Assembly (NCBI GenBank): GCA_022496205.1
Contig: WTXD01000102.1
Location: 1-60,691 of the forward strand
Direction of reading: 5' to 3'
Source of the DNA: Gloeopeniophorella convolvens
Lineage: Eukaryota; Basidiomycota; Agaricomycetes; Russulales
DNA: 60,691 nt
Shown here: positions 34,365 to 46,137 of the stretch, piece by piece
How positions within the stretch are numbered: position 1 is the stretch's first letter
Layout of the letters: each line of letters begins with the position of its first letter
Notes under the pieces: model-generated
What the model was told of the DNA's origin: nothing
What the model saw: the letters and a program-made list of their open reading frames with translations, nothing else
The model's database searches: none
Translations under genes and position numbers: made by a program

Positions 34365-35960
34365 GTCCAATGTCAGTCACCGGCCACCAGACGCCGGATT
34401 CTTAAGTAAGTCACAGGGGCCCGGACGTCCGGCAGATTTTTGCTGCCTGGGCTATGTCATGGGGGCCGTACGTCCAGTGGGACTTATGCTCCACCAGGAG
34501 CATCTGCATGGCCAGTAGCACAGCAGCAGCCCAGTAAACGATGAGAATACAGCTATGTTCAAGCGCTGAGCAGACATTGAAGCACTAAATAAAGCCAGCA
34601 GCATAGTGGCAATGCAAATACAACTTTGTTCAGCCACTGAGCAAATATTTAACTACTATATGAAGCCTACCAATCCGGGGACTATGATATAACCCTTTTG
34701 CAAAGCCCTGAGCAAACATAAAGGTACTCAATAAAGCCACTACTCCACAGATTGAGATACAAGCTGTTTGCAAAGCTCTGAGCAAACAGAAAGTACTAAA
34801 TAGAGGTATATACTGTTTGGAAACCACTGAGCAAAGATTTAAGTATCATATAGACCCTACTACTCCGAGGATTGAGACATAAGCCTTTTGCAAAGTGCTA
34901 AGCAAACATTAAGGTACTAAATACAGCCCTACTGCATATATCAAGGTATGCTACTGTTTGGAAAGCACGGAGCAAACATTTAAGTACTAGATACGACCTA
35001 CCATTCCGGACATCAAGAGACAGTCCATTTGCAAAGCTCTGAGCAAACATGATGGTAAATTAGAGGCCAAACCAAAGATGACTGCTTCTTAGTGTGGAGC
35101 TAATATAACACTCGTAACTCAGAGATAAGGTGTAAGTTATCACTGAGAAGATGCTTGAGGCCTTTGGGACAATGCCCTCCTATGCTTATATTAAAGACAC
35201 TTATTCTCTATGTTGCGGTGGGATGAAGTAAAATTCAGAGCCCATAAAAAGCGCACACTATTGTTCAGCAAGGAGCATAGAGTCTTGTTGCGACTGGACC
35301 AAAGACAATTGCTCAGCATGAGGCTAGCATAGCTGCTCCATGTTGAGCAAACAAATCTGCTCAGTGTGGACCAAAAACATTGACTGTTTGCTCAATGCAG
35401 AGCTAACTCATCACTGAGGAGATGCTTGAGGCTGCCGGGACAAACTCCTTCTGATGATCAAGACACTAAAGACACAATCTCCATGTTGCGACGGGATGAG
35501 GTGGAACTCTAAGTGCACAAAGAGCATACAGTGTTGTTGTGACCAGACCAAAGACGATTGCTAAGTGCGGAGCAAACACAACTGCTCCGCACTGAGCAAA
35601 CAGATCTGCTCAATGCGGAGCTGATTCGTATCACTAAGGAGATGCTTGAGACTGCTAGGCCAAACTCCTTCTTGTGTTCAAGACATTGACGAAGCAAGTT
35701 TTCCATGTTGCAGCAGGACGAGGTGGAACTCAGAGGAAGCAAAGTTGTTGAGCTAGGAGGGAAGACCCTTGCTGAGCCCAAGAAGAATATGATTGCTCGA
35801 CGCGGAGCTACAATAACTGCTCTGTGTGGAGCAATCAGATATGTTCAACCCCAGCAAAAAAATGATGAAGTGTCTGCTCAGTGCGGAGCTAACTTGAATT
35901 GCTGAGGAGGTGTTTGAGGCCACTGGGATAACCTCATTCTACTGCTTCTTGTATATCTTA
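34365..35960. repeat. Left terminal and subterminal repeat arrays of the KDZ element
   Basis: After the terminal segment come about eight units of roughly 70 bp with the core AAAGCnCTGAGCAAACATT, at about 34561, 34630, 34700, 34773, 34823, 34895, 34962 and 35032. About three longer units of roughly 250 bp follow, between 35090 and 35930. Each long unit contains AGGAGATGCTTGAGG, a CATGTTGCGACGGGATGAGG segment and a GCTAAGTGCGGAGC/GCTCCGCACTGAGC palindrome. The right end has both arrays in mirrored orientation. Subterminal arrays like these are usual transposase-binding regions. Confidence 0.8.
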
Positions 35961-36122
35961 GGCTTGGTTTCTATATACATGAGGAATAGGGGGTGCATCC
36001 AGAATAACCCTCAGTGCATGCCTCGAGGATATGGCCATCTCTAACCACAGGTTTTGCTGACGCGCAGCATATGCGGCATGACCCAGCTTACCAGCCTCTG
36101 CTGTGCTTTAGCATAGGGTGCC

Positions 36123-39100
36123 CTAGAAACTACTCTTATGATCAAAGAATCTTGGAACCCACTCAGCCTCGTGCCGAAGGTTCTGCTCCTCCTCCTTCCA
36201 CCTATCAAATTGTGCCTTGGCACGTAGCCAGTAAACGTGGTTAACTGAACAACAACACATAGTTAGCATCAGAAATATACATCAGCTCAGCAAAGAGCTT
36301 ACAATCATCAATCCATGTTCCCTCAGGAACATTCCGCTGCCCAAAGGACCAAACCCACGACAGCTGTGTGTTCCGCTGGCCCTGGGGCTCTGCACTAAGC
36401 AAAAGGTTGCGCACCCCGAGATGCTCATGAGATAGGAGAGGCAAATCGTCTATTGAAGCTTCTGGCCCATGAAGACGCTTGACTGCCTCACGGCAGGCAG
36501 AGTAGATCCACGCACTTTCTTGGACCTTGCCTTCCTGAATGATAACTTCGCTCCACACGCAAGATTTGGTCCGTTTTTCTGAGCATGACGAACTTTGGTC
36601 CGATACAGTGCGGCCTTGAACCCTAGAGCAAGGCGGATCTTTTGGATAGCATCATGTGCCTGTGCAATGTGGAGCTAGAGTTCTTTGTCAACTGCAGCCA
36701 GGCTGTCAGGACTCACTCGCGGAGTGCGTGCAGAGAGGGTAGCAGATAGTTTTGGAGAGCGTCAAAGAGGGGGAGCGGAAGATGAGCTGCGAGTATTGCA
36801 GGAACGAGGAGGAACACACTAACAGTGCTATTGCAGTGCTAGGTACAGATGAGAGTGCCACAGATGGACAGTCTGAGGACCACTGGGCAATACATGGGGG
36901 TCTTATATACTACTGGAGACCCCCCAGACGAATCTGGTCTAATTACTGATGGGGATTCTAGAGAGGATTCCCCATAACCTCTCCTCTCTGATACGCTTCT
37001 TAGATTCCATCGCAGAGTGGGGCTTGAGGCCCCATGGAGTTCTTGATGATCAGAGTCCCAAAGAGGATGCATGAAGCGTTTCATCTTGATCAAGGTTCTG
37101 GTTACTTTGGGATGAGTAATATGGCCATTCTGAGAGATCCCTAGCCCGGGATCTTGGGGGTATTCCAGGGTTAATTGGCCATTAGGGAGTAGGGCGAGGA
37201 ATGGGGGTAAAGGGTCACATGATGCATTTCGACTTGTAGTCGCAATGTGAGTGATACGCGTCGCATTGTGAGCGACGCGTAGGGTGTTTACTGGTAGGGC
37301 TGGGTTTTCTCTAGTGTTCTGAGCAGCTCGACCTCCTTGAGGCCCTAGTGTTCGTGACACAGGCGACCATTCTCCCTGCACCACGCTAAGCCCAGGGTCG
37401 ACAGGAGCATGATATCCTACTCCTCAATAAGGGCACCATTAAGACCTCCGCGCTGACCGCCGAGGTTACGCTTCTTGCGTGACTTAGCCTTGCGACTCTC
37501 CACGGCATTATGAGAGGTATTGCCAAGATCATTGACATCATCAAATGTAGCAAAGCTGTTCATAGGGAAGAGTGGAGCATCGCCGAGCTGCTGATTGCGG
37601 AGCAAAAAGTGCTCCACTTAACGATGGAAATTATCAATCTGCTTGAGCAATCAGGCCCTCCGCTCGTCAAAGCCATTGAGAACCTCTGGTGACGTGTTGG
37701 GGCCAGCCTTGCGAACATCATATCAAATGGTAAGCCTATGTGTCCACTAGTCAGCAGTGGAGCAAACATAATAATAGAGCAAAGACACACTGCTCCTCTT
37801 GAATCCAAAGACCCAAAGACAGCCATGCTGCCTCGCCACAAAGCTTATTATTTTGCTCCTCAATGATTGCGAGCTGTTGTTGAACTTCCACTCAAGAAGG
37901 GGCTGAAAGTAACGTATATAGACATTAGAACATTCACTGAGCAGAGAAGCACATCTGCATACCTTTATCAACCAGATTGTCGTAGATGTCTATGACCTTC
38001 AGATCTTCGGTCCGCATTGATTGTGCAAGCTGCTCTTGAAGACCCCATCTAACTGTTGCAGGACCAAAAGAGTTACTGAACCCCTTGAATGCTTGAGCAC
38101 TGACAGGGAGTCCCACAATAACACACTTCCACCTGATAGTCATTCGAAATACTAGGAGCAATCAGGTAAATACACGAGGAGGAGCTTAATAATGCACCAA
38201 TTTTGATCAGCTTCTTTCAATTTGAGTAGTTCATATGGCTGTTTAGAACTTCTTGATGATAAGGAAGGGACATGCTGTGTGTGCTCCACGATATTTTGTT
38301 CAGCATGGACCAAAGCCATTCAACCATCTCTCCATCAGTTAGTCTGGCACCGATGATGTAGCTGGACAAAAAGCAGCACAGACACGTATCCTTGTGCTCA
38401 TGAACGTGAAATAGACCGATGCCCATGAGGATTTCAAGCTCTTCAATGATTGGGAGGAGTTCGCTATCAGTAACACACTTGACCAGATGAACACCATAAT
38501 GACACATAATATCATAGAGAATCAGAACTCTCTTGATCCCAGTCATGTTGTACTTTAGTGCATTGATCAGACTGTAGTCCATATTGACTTGGCTAGATGC
38601 AATACATGTTAGCTCCTTGCTAAGCATCAAAGTCAGATGACTGACCGTTCTCCCTTCTGAAAATCTACCACTAAGTTCAGAACAAAGAATCCGTGAGGAC
38701 ATGCTGTTGCTCCTATGCCAGTAACATCTAGATGTAGTTTACTGGAGTTTGCCTGCTCAATTGCTTTATAGTGGTGGCAGGCACAGGCCTATACTTTTGG
38801 TCAGCAGAGCCCATTCAAGGATTGTGCTAATATACCTGTGGTGGCTCTGTTGCTCTCTGAAGGTGTGCTTGGAATGGCTCAGACCGGACCATAAATGCTT
38901 GACCAGGAGATAGTGCAATGTCTGACTCGTTTGTATGGCTGCGCATATAGTCCGCAACAAAGTTTCCATCCATGATAAATGTTCGCATCAACTCAACTCT
39001 ACGAATAAATCAGTGTATGCCCAGTGCGGAGCAGATAACTCACTTTGTGTATTGAGTTTCCCAATCATTAGGAAGGTTTACTCCGGGCTGAGGACACGCT

Positions 39101-40620
39101 GGACAGAATATTGTGGCGCTGCCATCGTCACTGGGTACCTCTTGAGGAAATCTAAGACCTGAACGATGCTTCGTTTTAATGTCGCACCATTGCCATGCAG
39201 CTCGGAGCAATTGCTTGTAGCAGTTCTATGGTGAAACTGAATTAATGTTTGCTTAATGTCCGCCCTTTGAAAGTCACTCACTAGTACATCACTTGGGAAC
39301 ATGCCATTTGTCACTGCTTGAAGTTTGCTATAGTATAGCTGAGCAGTTGTTTTGCACTCCAGGTTGTCAAGAAGGAAGTCGTCCAGGACATCAAATGTGA
39401 AGACCATTTCAGTCTTCTTGAAAGTGGCAGCAAGAAGACCCATAGTAAATAGCTGCTGATTGTGCGGTAAAGCACCTGAACAAATGCAGTAAAGGATGCC
39501 AAGTTTGTGAACACCTGAGCGATCAACTACTGTGATGACTGGATTGCCATCTTTGCTCCGCATTCGATCCCATTTTCGAGAAGACTCAAACAAGTCCCCA
39601 TCAACATCCAAGATTTCGTCCAAGTTGTGGATGATAGGTGTTTGCTCCTCAAGATCTGGCAGTTAGGCTGAGGTGTGTCGCAGGGCGTAGGCAGCATGTG
39701 AGATGGCTGATTGCTCAGTGGAGGAGTAGACAGGTGGAGGGCCGAGAATGCAGATATAGGATCGAAGTCCCCAAACGGATGCTGAGCAGAGATTACATTC
39801 TGCTCTGCTAGAGAGCCTTTCGCTTGTTTATATCAGATACCCTGTAGATACAAGTTAGGGCGTGGATTGGGTACTGTTGCGGAACAGACATACCTCGAAA
39901 GTCAATGGGCAGGGTAGTCCTCCATGGCCAAGGCAGAGTAACAAACCCAGACTGTGAAGCAAAGTGGGCTTGTAGTAGCTACTAGTCCACTGTTAGATAT
40001 GGTGAAATGGAAGACGCTGATGCTTAGCTATGCAGCATTGCTTGCAGAGAACTGGACAGCTGAAGCAACTGAGGCACTGAAGAGACGCTTCTTTAGTACA
40101 AGTGGAGCAGACAGTGGGTGAACCAGATAGCTCTTCTCACAACAAAAGGTCTAAAAAGTCATCGCGCAAATTGACCCAATGACTCATTGGTGACTAGAGG
40201 AGCGAAAGAAATGTCAGACTTAAAGTGACATCGCTTAGACTGAATGCATACTGCTGCTCTCCCTGATTGCTTAGGTTGAGGGTCAATAGACGGAGGCACA
40301 GGATCATAGTCATCTGCTTCTGGAGGATCATTGTATGCTGGTATGCTGTCTACACATGCAACAATCTCATCTGTAATCACAGAAGATGTTGTGTGCGAGG
40401 CAACACTAGTGCGATGACTGGTTTCTGAGCTAAAGTTCCTTTGCTGAAGGCATTGCTTAGATCGACCGCAAGAAGGGAGTCCAGTAGTAGATGGAGTAGA
40501 GGAAGTAGACGAAGTGGTGGAAGTTGATGGAGTAATAATTTGCTCATTGCGCCACACACCACCATGCTTGGTCTGAATGTGTACAGTGTGGGATGAGACA
40601 ACTCTTGGCTTCGGGCGCAC
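36123..40620 (-). pseudogene. KDZ transposase with CxC2-type cysteine cluster
   Basis: Leftward order: a Ser/Thr-rich N-terminus (40620-40160). The cysteine cluster VCSTCTKEASLQCLSC...CPVLCKQCCIAKHQ follows (about 40090-39990). Next come VDRSGVHKLGILYCICSGAL (about 39530), TFDVLDDFLLDNLECKTTAQ and CSELHGNG. The core has NMTGIKRVLILYDIMCHYGV, GIGLFHVHEHKDTC and DGEMVEWLWSMLNKIS (38570-38280), where the Asp and Glu are likely catalytic. DAIQKIRLALGF (about 36640) and LSWVW...VYWLRAKAQFDRWKEE end at a TAG (36123-36125). The full domain layout of the family is present. Damage consists of a stop after FHHI in the CxC region (about 39970), a stop near 37400, a TAG near 36680 and a family C solo LTR at 36704. 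The frame continues across the LTR. Confidence 0.87.
36704..37359 (-). mobile_element. Solo LTR, family C, TSD CAGGC
   Basis: The 656-bp segment is nearly identical to 24054-24709, with perfect CAGGC duplications at 36699-36703 and 37360-37364. It interrupts the C-terminal exon of the KDZ transposase. Confidence 0.93.
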
Positions 40621-40861
40621 AATATCAGCTCATGGTCTACAGGACGGCATTGGAAAGGAGTCAGATAGTTCTGTTCAGCACTGGACAAACATCGAATATA
40701 TATATACATCCACAACGTACAAAGCATGACCGCATGACACAGACAAGATAGGACATAAAACAATCAGCCTCAGCCAAACGTATAGGAGACCAGCAGCGCA
40801 AGTAGGAGAAATAAATGAGAAAGCGATGTTAAGATGTAGCTGAGCAATAGGACGGGACAAA

Positions 40862-43432
40862 TCAATTGCTATTCCAATAGATAAGATAGTCGCCGACCAT
40901 CTCACTAGATTTTGCTTGGCGCGCATCCTTGATGATCTTAGAGCGAGAGGGGGACTTCTCAGCAGGTGCAGCATCTTGCTAAGCAGATGAGTTGTTGTCA
41001 TCACGCGCATGCTTGCGATCCTTCGAAGTTGATGCTCAGCTTGTAGACGGCCTAGCGACTGACATTGAGAGCTGAGCTGTGGATGGCCCAGCCAGTGCAG
41101 ATGTAGATGCGATCGGAACTGCGATAATATGTCGTGTTAGCCTGATTGATTAATGCGCAGCTAACATCATACACGTACTTGCAACACTGCGCTGCCACTG
41201 CTCTAGATGTGGGGCATTTGTTCCTTCCTGCGGCGGAATGAGGGTGTCAACTGCAACTGCAATAGCGCGGAGCATAGACTCCATCAGTGCAAAGCATTGT
41301 TCCATTGCTGCCACTCTGGTCAGCACTGCGCCCTCATCATCCTTACCAACGTATGCTGAAGGATTTTTAGTTGTGGTCCACAGTCTTATGAATAACTTAC
41401 GGATAGCACGACTTCTGCCTCGTCCTGGGCTCTGACCCCTTGTCAACTGATATTGAGTTGCCAGTGCCCACAAGGTGACCGGCACGCATTTCCTTCCTCT
41501 TGCTGAGCATTCAGTGCAAGATGTCGCCTTGGTCCACATAGGCTGCGGCTCGCATACACAAGATCTTGTCTGGCATGGTCCGCAGCACGACTAGCATATT
41601 GCATTAACAATGCTTCAGCTGAGCAAAGGCTATTTTGATCACAATGTATGGTGTTATATTCTACGTTAACCATCTCGGGCTCATCTTCTGTTTGCTCCGC
41701 AGCAGAGCGAGTAGTTGATGAGCGACACTGCCACTTAGGTTTCTCTATGTCTGGCTTCTCTAGTGCTGGCTTTTCTGTTGCGGGCTTTGCAGGAGGTGCA
41801 GACTTCTTGGGCACAGAAGCAGGCTTCTTCGGCACAGGTGCTGGTTGGTTCACACAGCCCTTACCATTGTCCATGGTTTTGGCTCACAGCTTGTGCTGAG
41901 TGACTGCCATTCCTCCTGCGTCCCCTATTGTTGATTAGCGCTGAGCAAAACACAACATATGTCCTGTCTTACCAATTGTGATTTTGACCCCATCGGAGTC
42001 AGTGGACTGCTCTTGAGCGATGAACCATGAGTCCTCACCATCATCATCATCTTCGCCATTGGCATCTGCATCCTCATTGTCCATCTGCTCAGCATCGTCC
42101 TTTGTGGCACGTGCGATCGCTGTATCAACTTTCTCTTGCTTAATCTGGATCATCTTCTCAACATTGTCATCTTGTAGCTGATCAGACTCTGAGGTGTCGG
42201 CCTGCTCGTCGGAACCCTTATTGTCAGACCCTTCACCCATCTCAACATCGTCTTCGGGCAAAGACATTGGTTGAGCCTGTCCATCTTCGCTGCCACTCTA
42301 CTGAGCAGACTTGGGCATTTGTGTTGAACAGGCATAGCGCAGCTACTGTATTGCTCTATACTACAGTATTAACTACTGATTCTCACCAGCTAGAGGCTTG
42401 AGAGCGATAGAGCTGTAGTGGCAGGAGACACTGGTATTTGCAGTTCCTACAGGTGGCTTTGATATACAGGAGGACCCCTGGGGTCCATAAATGGCAGAGG
42501 CGTGACTAATGGTGTCCACAATATCGCGCATTTGGCCCTGTACAGGCCTGCCTCAATGGATTTCGGCCTCATGACTTGTCACACGTTTGAGAAACGGCCC
42601 GGTGAGTAAGGAACGTGATAACTACGGAAGTATCGTACGTAACACTACGGAAATCAGATATGATGGAGCCTAGTATCCGGACTATCTACCATCAAAGTTC
42701 CAGCTCGCTGGCGCAAGCTGTGTTGCACGCGCAGCCATCCGAATGTCGGAGAACATCGGACTCACCTTCGCTCAACAATTTGCTCAGTGTCGGTGTCTGG
42801 TGGGGGCGTTGGCATGCCTAAGCTGCCTTCGCTGATTGCTTTGAAGATTTGGTCAGCTGCTAAGCAATGAACAGACACAACTTACAGTCTAGGCCATAAA
42901 GTGACATTGGATTAACACCGTAGCTGCATTCAACCATTTCATACTCTGTCTCCCATTCTGGCGGGAGGTAGGCATGGTAGGCGCTCCCTAGCGCGATCAG
43001 GTTCCAGCCTGGAAAGAGAATCTTTGCATAAATGTTGTCGACTTCGATATTCTGGTAGTCTATCACGCGCTTGCAATCGTGCATCTTATGGATCTCTACC
43101 CAGCTGCTGACCAACGTAGCAGCGACGTGAACTGGTTGTCCTTGAGTTGGAGGCAGTATGTGGCTTATTAGCTGACAGCTGTCTAACTACACATTGCTCA
43201 GCAATGACCAATAGTAGTGAGCTTTTTTACTTACCAGCTCCTTCTCTAATGACTTGATTAGATAGGCGTGATAGGTAGCCACATTGTTGGGGGTTCGCGA
43301 GCTTGTGGCCTCATAGCACACCTTTATGTCCATGAGCTTAGTAGTGATAATGAACATTGCTCGTTGCCATTCCGCCAGATGCGGCACAGGTGCAGTGGTC
43401 GGGATTGCTACGTGTGAGGAAGATGCGGACAT
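40862..43432 (-). pseudogene. Zn2Cys6-like cargo gene of the KDZ element
   Basis: From the ATG at 43432: a cap exon with ATYHAYLIKSLEKEL (compare TYHIKQEL in the gene at 7261), ending at a GTAAGT donor. A globular exon with GWNLIALGSAYHAYLPPEWE and EMVE follows (to about 42890), then acidic, Asp/Glu-rich sequence (42267-41960) and a Lys/Pro-rich segment. The exon 41590-41401 (190 nt) encodes CGPCQTRSCVC and SCTECSARGRKC, a C-x2-C-x6-C-x11-C-x2-C-x6-C cluster. Its left intron is phase 0, two codons before CGPC, and its right intron is phase 1, exactly as in the 7261 gene. A helical piece follows (ALMESMLRAIAVAVDTLI), then a basic tail ending at 40862. Two or more in-frame stops suggest decay. 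Confidence 0.7.
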
Positions 43433-43779
43433 TGATACTGAAGAAATGTGGGATTGAGAGGACTTGGGTGGGGAAAATGATTTCTATATGAAAGTTCAGT
43501 AACCACCGTTGTCTCGCGTTCAGATGTCTGCGATAGGAAATGATTGCCCAGATTCATAAAGATCAACATCTTCTCCACAACACTACGCCCCTCCCCACAA
43601 TCGCGTGTACAACGTGTGATGGAAGATGCCTTTTGTAAGATAAGGAAGAATCATCTTTGTTCAATAGAAGGATCATTGCCAAATTTAGAAGTATTGAGTC
43701 ATTTTACAAGGGGGCGTGGCAGCATACATAAATACTTAGGGAGGTGAGAGATTCAGGATTCTGTTTCCTACTTTTCACC

Positions 43780-45138
43780 ATGGCCGGTTGATCAAAGACT
43801 AAAGGCAGTCACAAGGGCTCCAGAGAGTGGAGCAAGTCTGCTAGCGCAGACAGCACAGCATAGACAGATTGTGCTGGTGCATTGCGGAGCATACCCTGCT
43901 CAGCAGATCACTAATATGCTCAAAGATAGTCAAGATGCGGCAGAGCAGACTCCTGGTGCAATCATCTGCTTATTTGAATGCTTCGAGAGCTGACCAGCCC
44001 TCATCTATTTGCTCCGCAATACTGACTTCTCAGATCCTCAACTCAGAATGTTATGTTCCCACACAACCTCTGAGCAGCTAGCAGAAGATGAGCCTACCCC
44101 CACGACCTCAAAATCAAAGAAGGGCACCAGTGGCAAAAAGCGCAGCAGAAAAAAGGTGAGTGATCTAATGATTTTTGATTTTTGCTCAGCTATTAAGCAT
44201 AATAACGTCTAGCCTGCCGCTGAAATAGCCCAATCCGCGACCGAGGGGTCATCTATGATTGTCGACCCTGCACCAGTGGTGAGTAAACATTGTACATCAC
44301 ATTGACTGCTGAGCATAATTTATTTATCTTAGGTCATATCCGCTCAAGTTGCTCCCTCAGCAATTACTTGTACAGCCCTAGAAGCTAATGCAACTGTGAG
44401 CTTTGCTACCTAACAGTTAACTAACCTCTAATTCCCGTTTTTTGCCCAATGCTTAGCAGACCACCCTTCTCACTGCCGAAGGATTTGGCTGTTTCTTGGC
44501 CGACATGGGAACCATCACACCCTCCCCAAACAATACCCAAGAGCGAAATGTGGATGAGGTGCGCATGTCCATTGATTATTTCCTATTGCTACTAATCAAC
44601 AACTAAGGTCACTCAGCCGGCTGCCAAAACAGTCGCAGACAGTCCCCGACCTCCAGACTACTCCCTGGTCGTCTATCTCACTCCTATCCCACCATCTTCT
44701 GTCAGTTCTCCAACCCTAGATCGTCCGCCCAACTCAGTAGTTCAGCGAGAGGCTGCTGTGCCATCACCGTCCTCCACCACTGGACCCTCCTCTTCCCACA
44801 TGTCTATCCACCCCATGGGTCCAGCATGTCTAGCCGAGCCAAGACTTGCTCTGCTGGAAATGGTCAATCTGCTACACTTCGAGCCCATGGCAACAAGGTT
44901 CTATAGCAAGTGGAGCAAGCACCAGATTCGGCGCACCTACTCTGCTCTGCAGATTTCACTGATTGAGCTAACAGGCGACCAGCTCATGGATGAGATCCAG
45001 AGGGATCTTCTGATAGCAGCTCGCCAAGCTGAGGCTGTTTCTGCCTCCCTCCGACGTGTCGCCACAAGGCTCAGCAATTGTGGTGAGCTGTTTGCTCAGA
45101 GCATTGCCCGCGATGGTGGTGAGGGGAGCTGTGCTTAG
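43780..45138 (+). pseudogene. KDZ cargo gene with many short introns, unknown
   Basis: The ATG at 43780 is followed by MAG, an immediate TGA, then SKTKGSHKGSREWSKSAS. Basic and Ser-rich pieces (about 44080-44155) follow, with GT-AG introns of 50-70 bp at about 44155-44215, 44280-44334, 44395-44460 and 44560-44608. The last exon (44609-45138) is open and contains FYSKWSKHQIRRTY and LIELTGDQLMDEIQRDLL, with a helical, heptad-like C-terminus. Several introns carry the TGCTCAGC motif of this element. I do not recognise the family. The early TGA could be a CGA-to-TGA change, so only the first exon may be damaged. Confidence 0.5.
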
Positions 45139-45303
45139 CAGAAGCAGGCCTCTCGTGACTGATGGGCCTGGTCGAGACGGAAATGAATGAATTGGAGGCC
45201 ATCTCCTGCTCTGATCTATATATATCATATACTGTTACTATGCTCTGTGTGTGCGAGGAATGCATTGAAGGCATGTGATGACTCTTTGCTCCACAATGGG
45301 TGA

Positions 45304-46008
45304 TGTGGCGGGAGCTCTAACTCCGCACAACACTAGTACGGTCAAAGGAAGGTTGTTTTGAGACAACTGGCAAGGCGTTTGCGCAGAGCTGAAGTCTTGC
45401 GCCAACCAACAATCCAGGAGCTGTGTTGCAACTTGGAGGCCTTTATGCAAGGTCTCGCAACGAGTCAAGACTGTAGAACACTGGTCCTCAAGATTAGAAC
45501 TGTAGTACTACTACAGAGAGGCTGTTGACACTCTTACCTGGTCCTCAAGAGGAAAGTCTGAGGACCTAAGTGCGCAACTACATGGGTTTATATACTACTA
45601 GAGGAGCACTTACAAAGCGACTCCGCAGCTGCTGACTGAGCAACTTGGTGCTGACTGATGCACCTTACTCACGCTCACTAAGCCAGTTTCCCACACTACG
45701 TCATGCTCACTCAGCGATGACGTCAATGCACAGCACAATCTAGACTACTGACGTCACCATGACGTCACAACCCAAAGTCCATGGCCTCTAGGCCCTTCCA
45801 GCCCATTCTAACCCTAATATCCCATGGGACGAGTCACAAGACGAGTCACGTGCCATCATGTGCAGCTTACATAAGCCTGCACCTAACGCAAAGGAAATAA
45901 TTCCCGTGGAATATGTACTTTTAGCACTTCTTCGATTACTCAGCTAGCAGTAAAGGCTCAAGCCTGCTAGGTGGTCCAGGAATCCTTCGAAAAGACGCAT
46001 CCGTGACA
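45304..46008 (-). mobile_element. Solo LTR, family B, TSD GGTGA
   Basis: The 705-bp segment is homologous to 11575-12269, with TGTGG...TGACA ends and perfect GGTGA duplications at 45299-45303 and 46009-46013. It lies between two cargo genes of the KDZ element and breaks neither. Confidence 0.93.
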
Positions 46009-46137
46009 GGTGACTGTTGATTTCTGTTGTCCAGAAGACATGCTCTAAATTGATTGTGTTTGCTCTGCAATGAGCATAAAAGCAACTCTCCAGATGAGAC
46101 TTCATCACGTCCCTCGTCTTGCCCTCATTTTCTTATC

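Noticed and set aside
34561..35080. CRISPR-like regular spacing of repeats
   Set aside because: The ~70-bp units are diverged tandem repeats with homologous, not unique, spacers, mirrored at the other end of a eukaryotic transposon.
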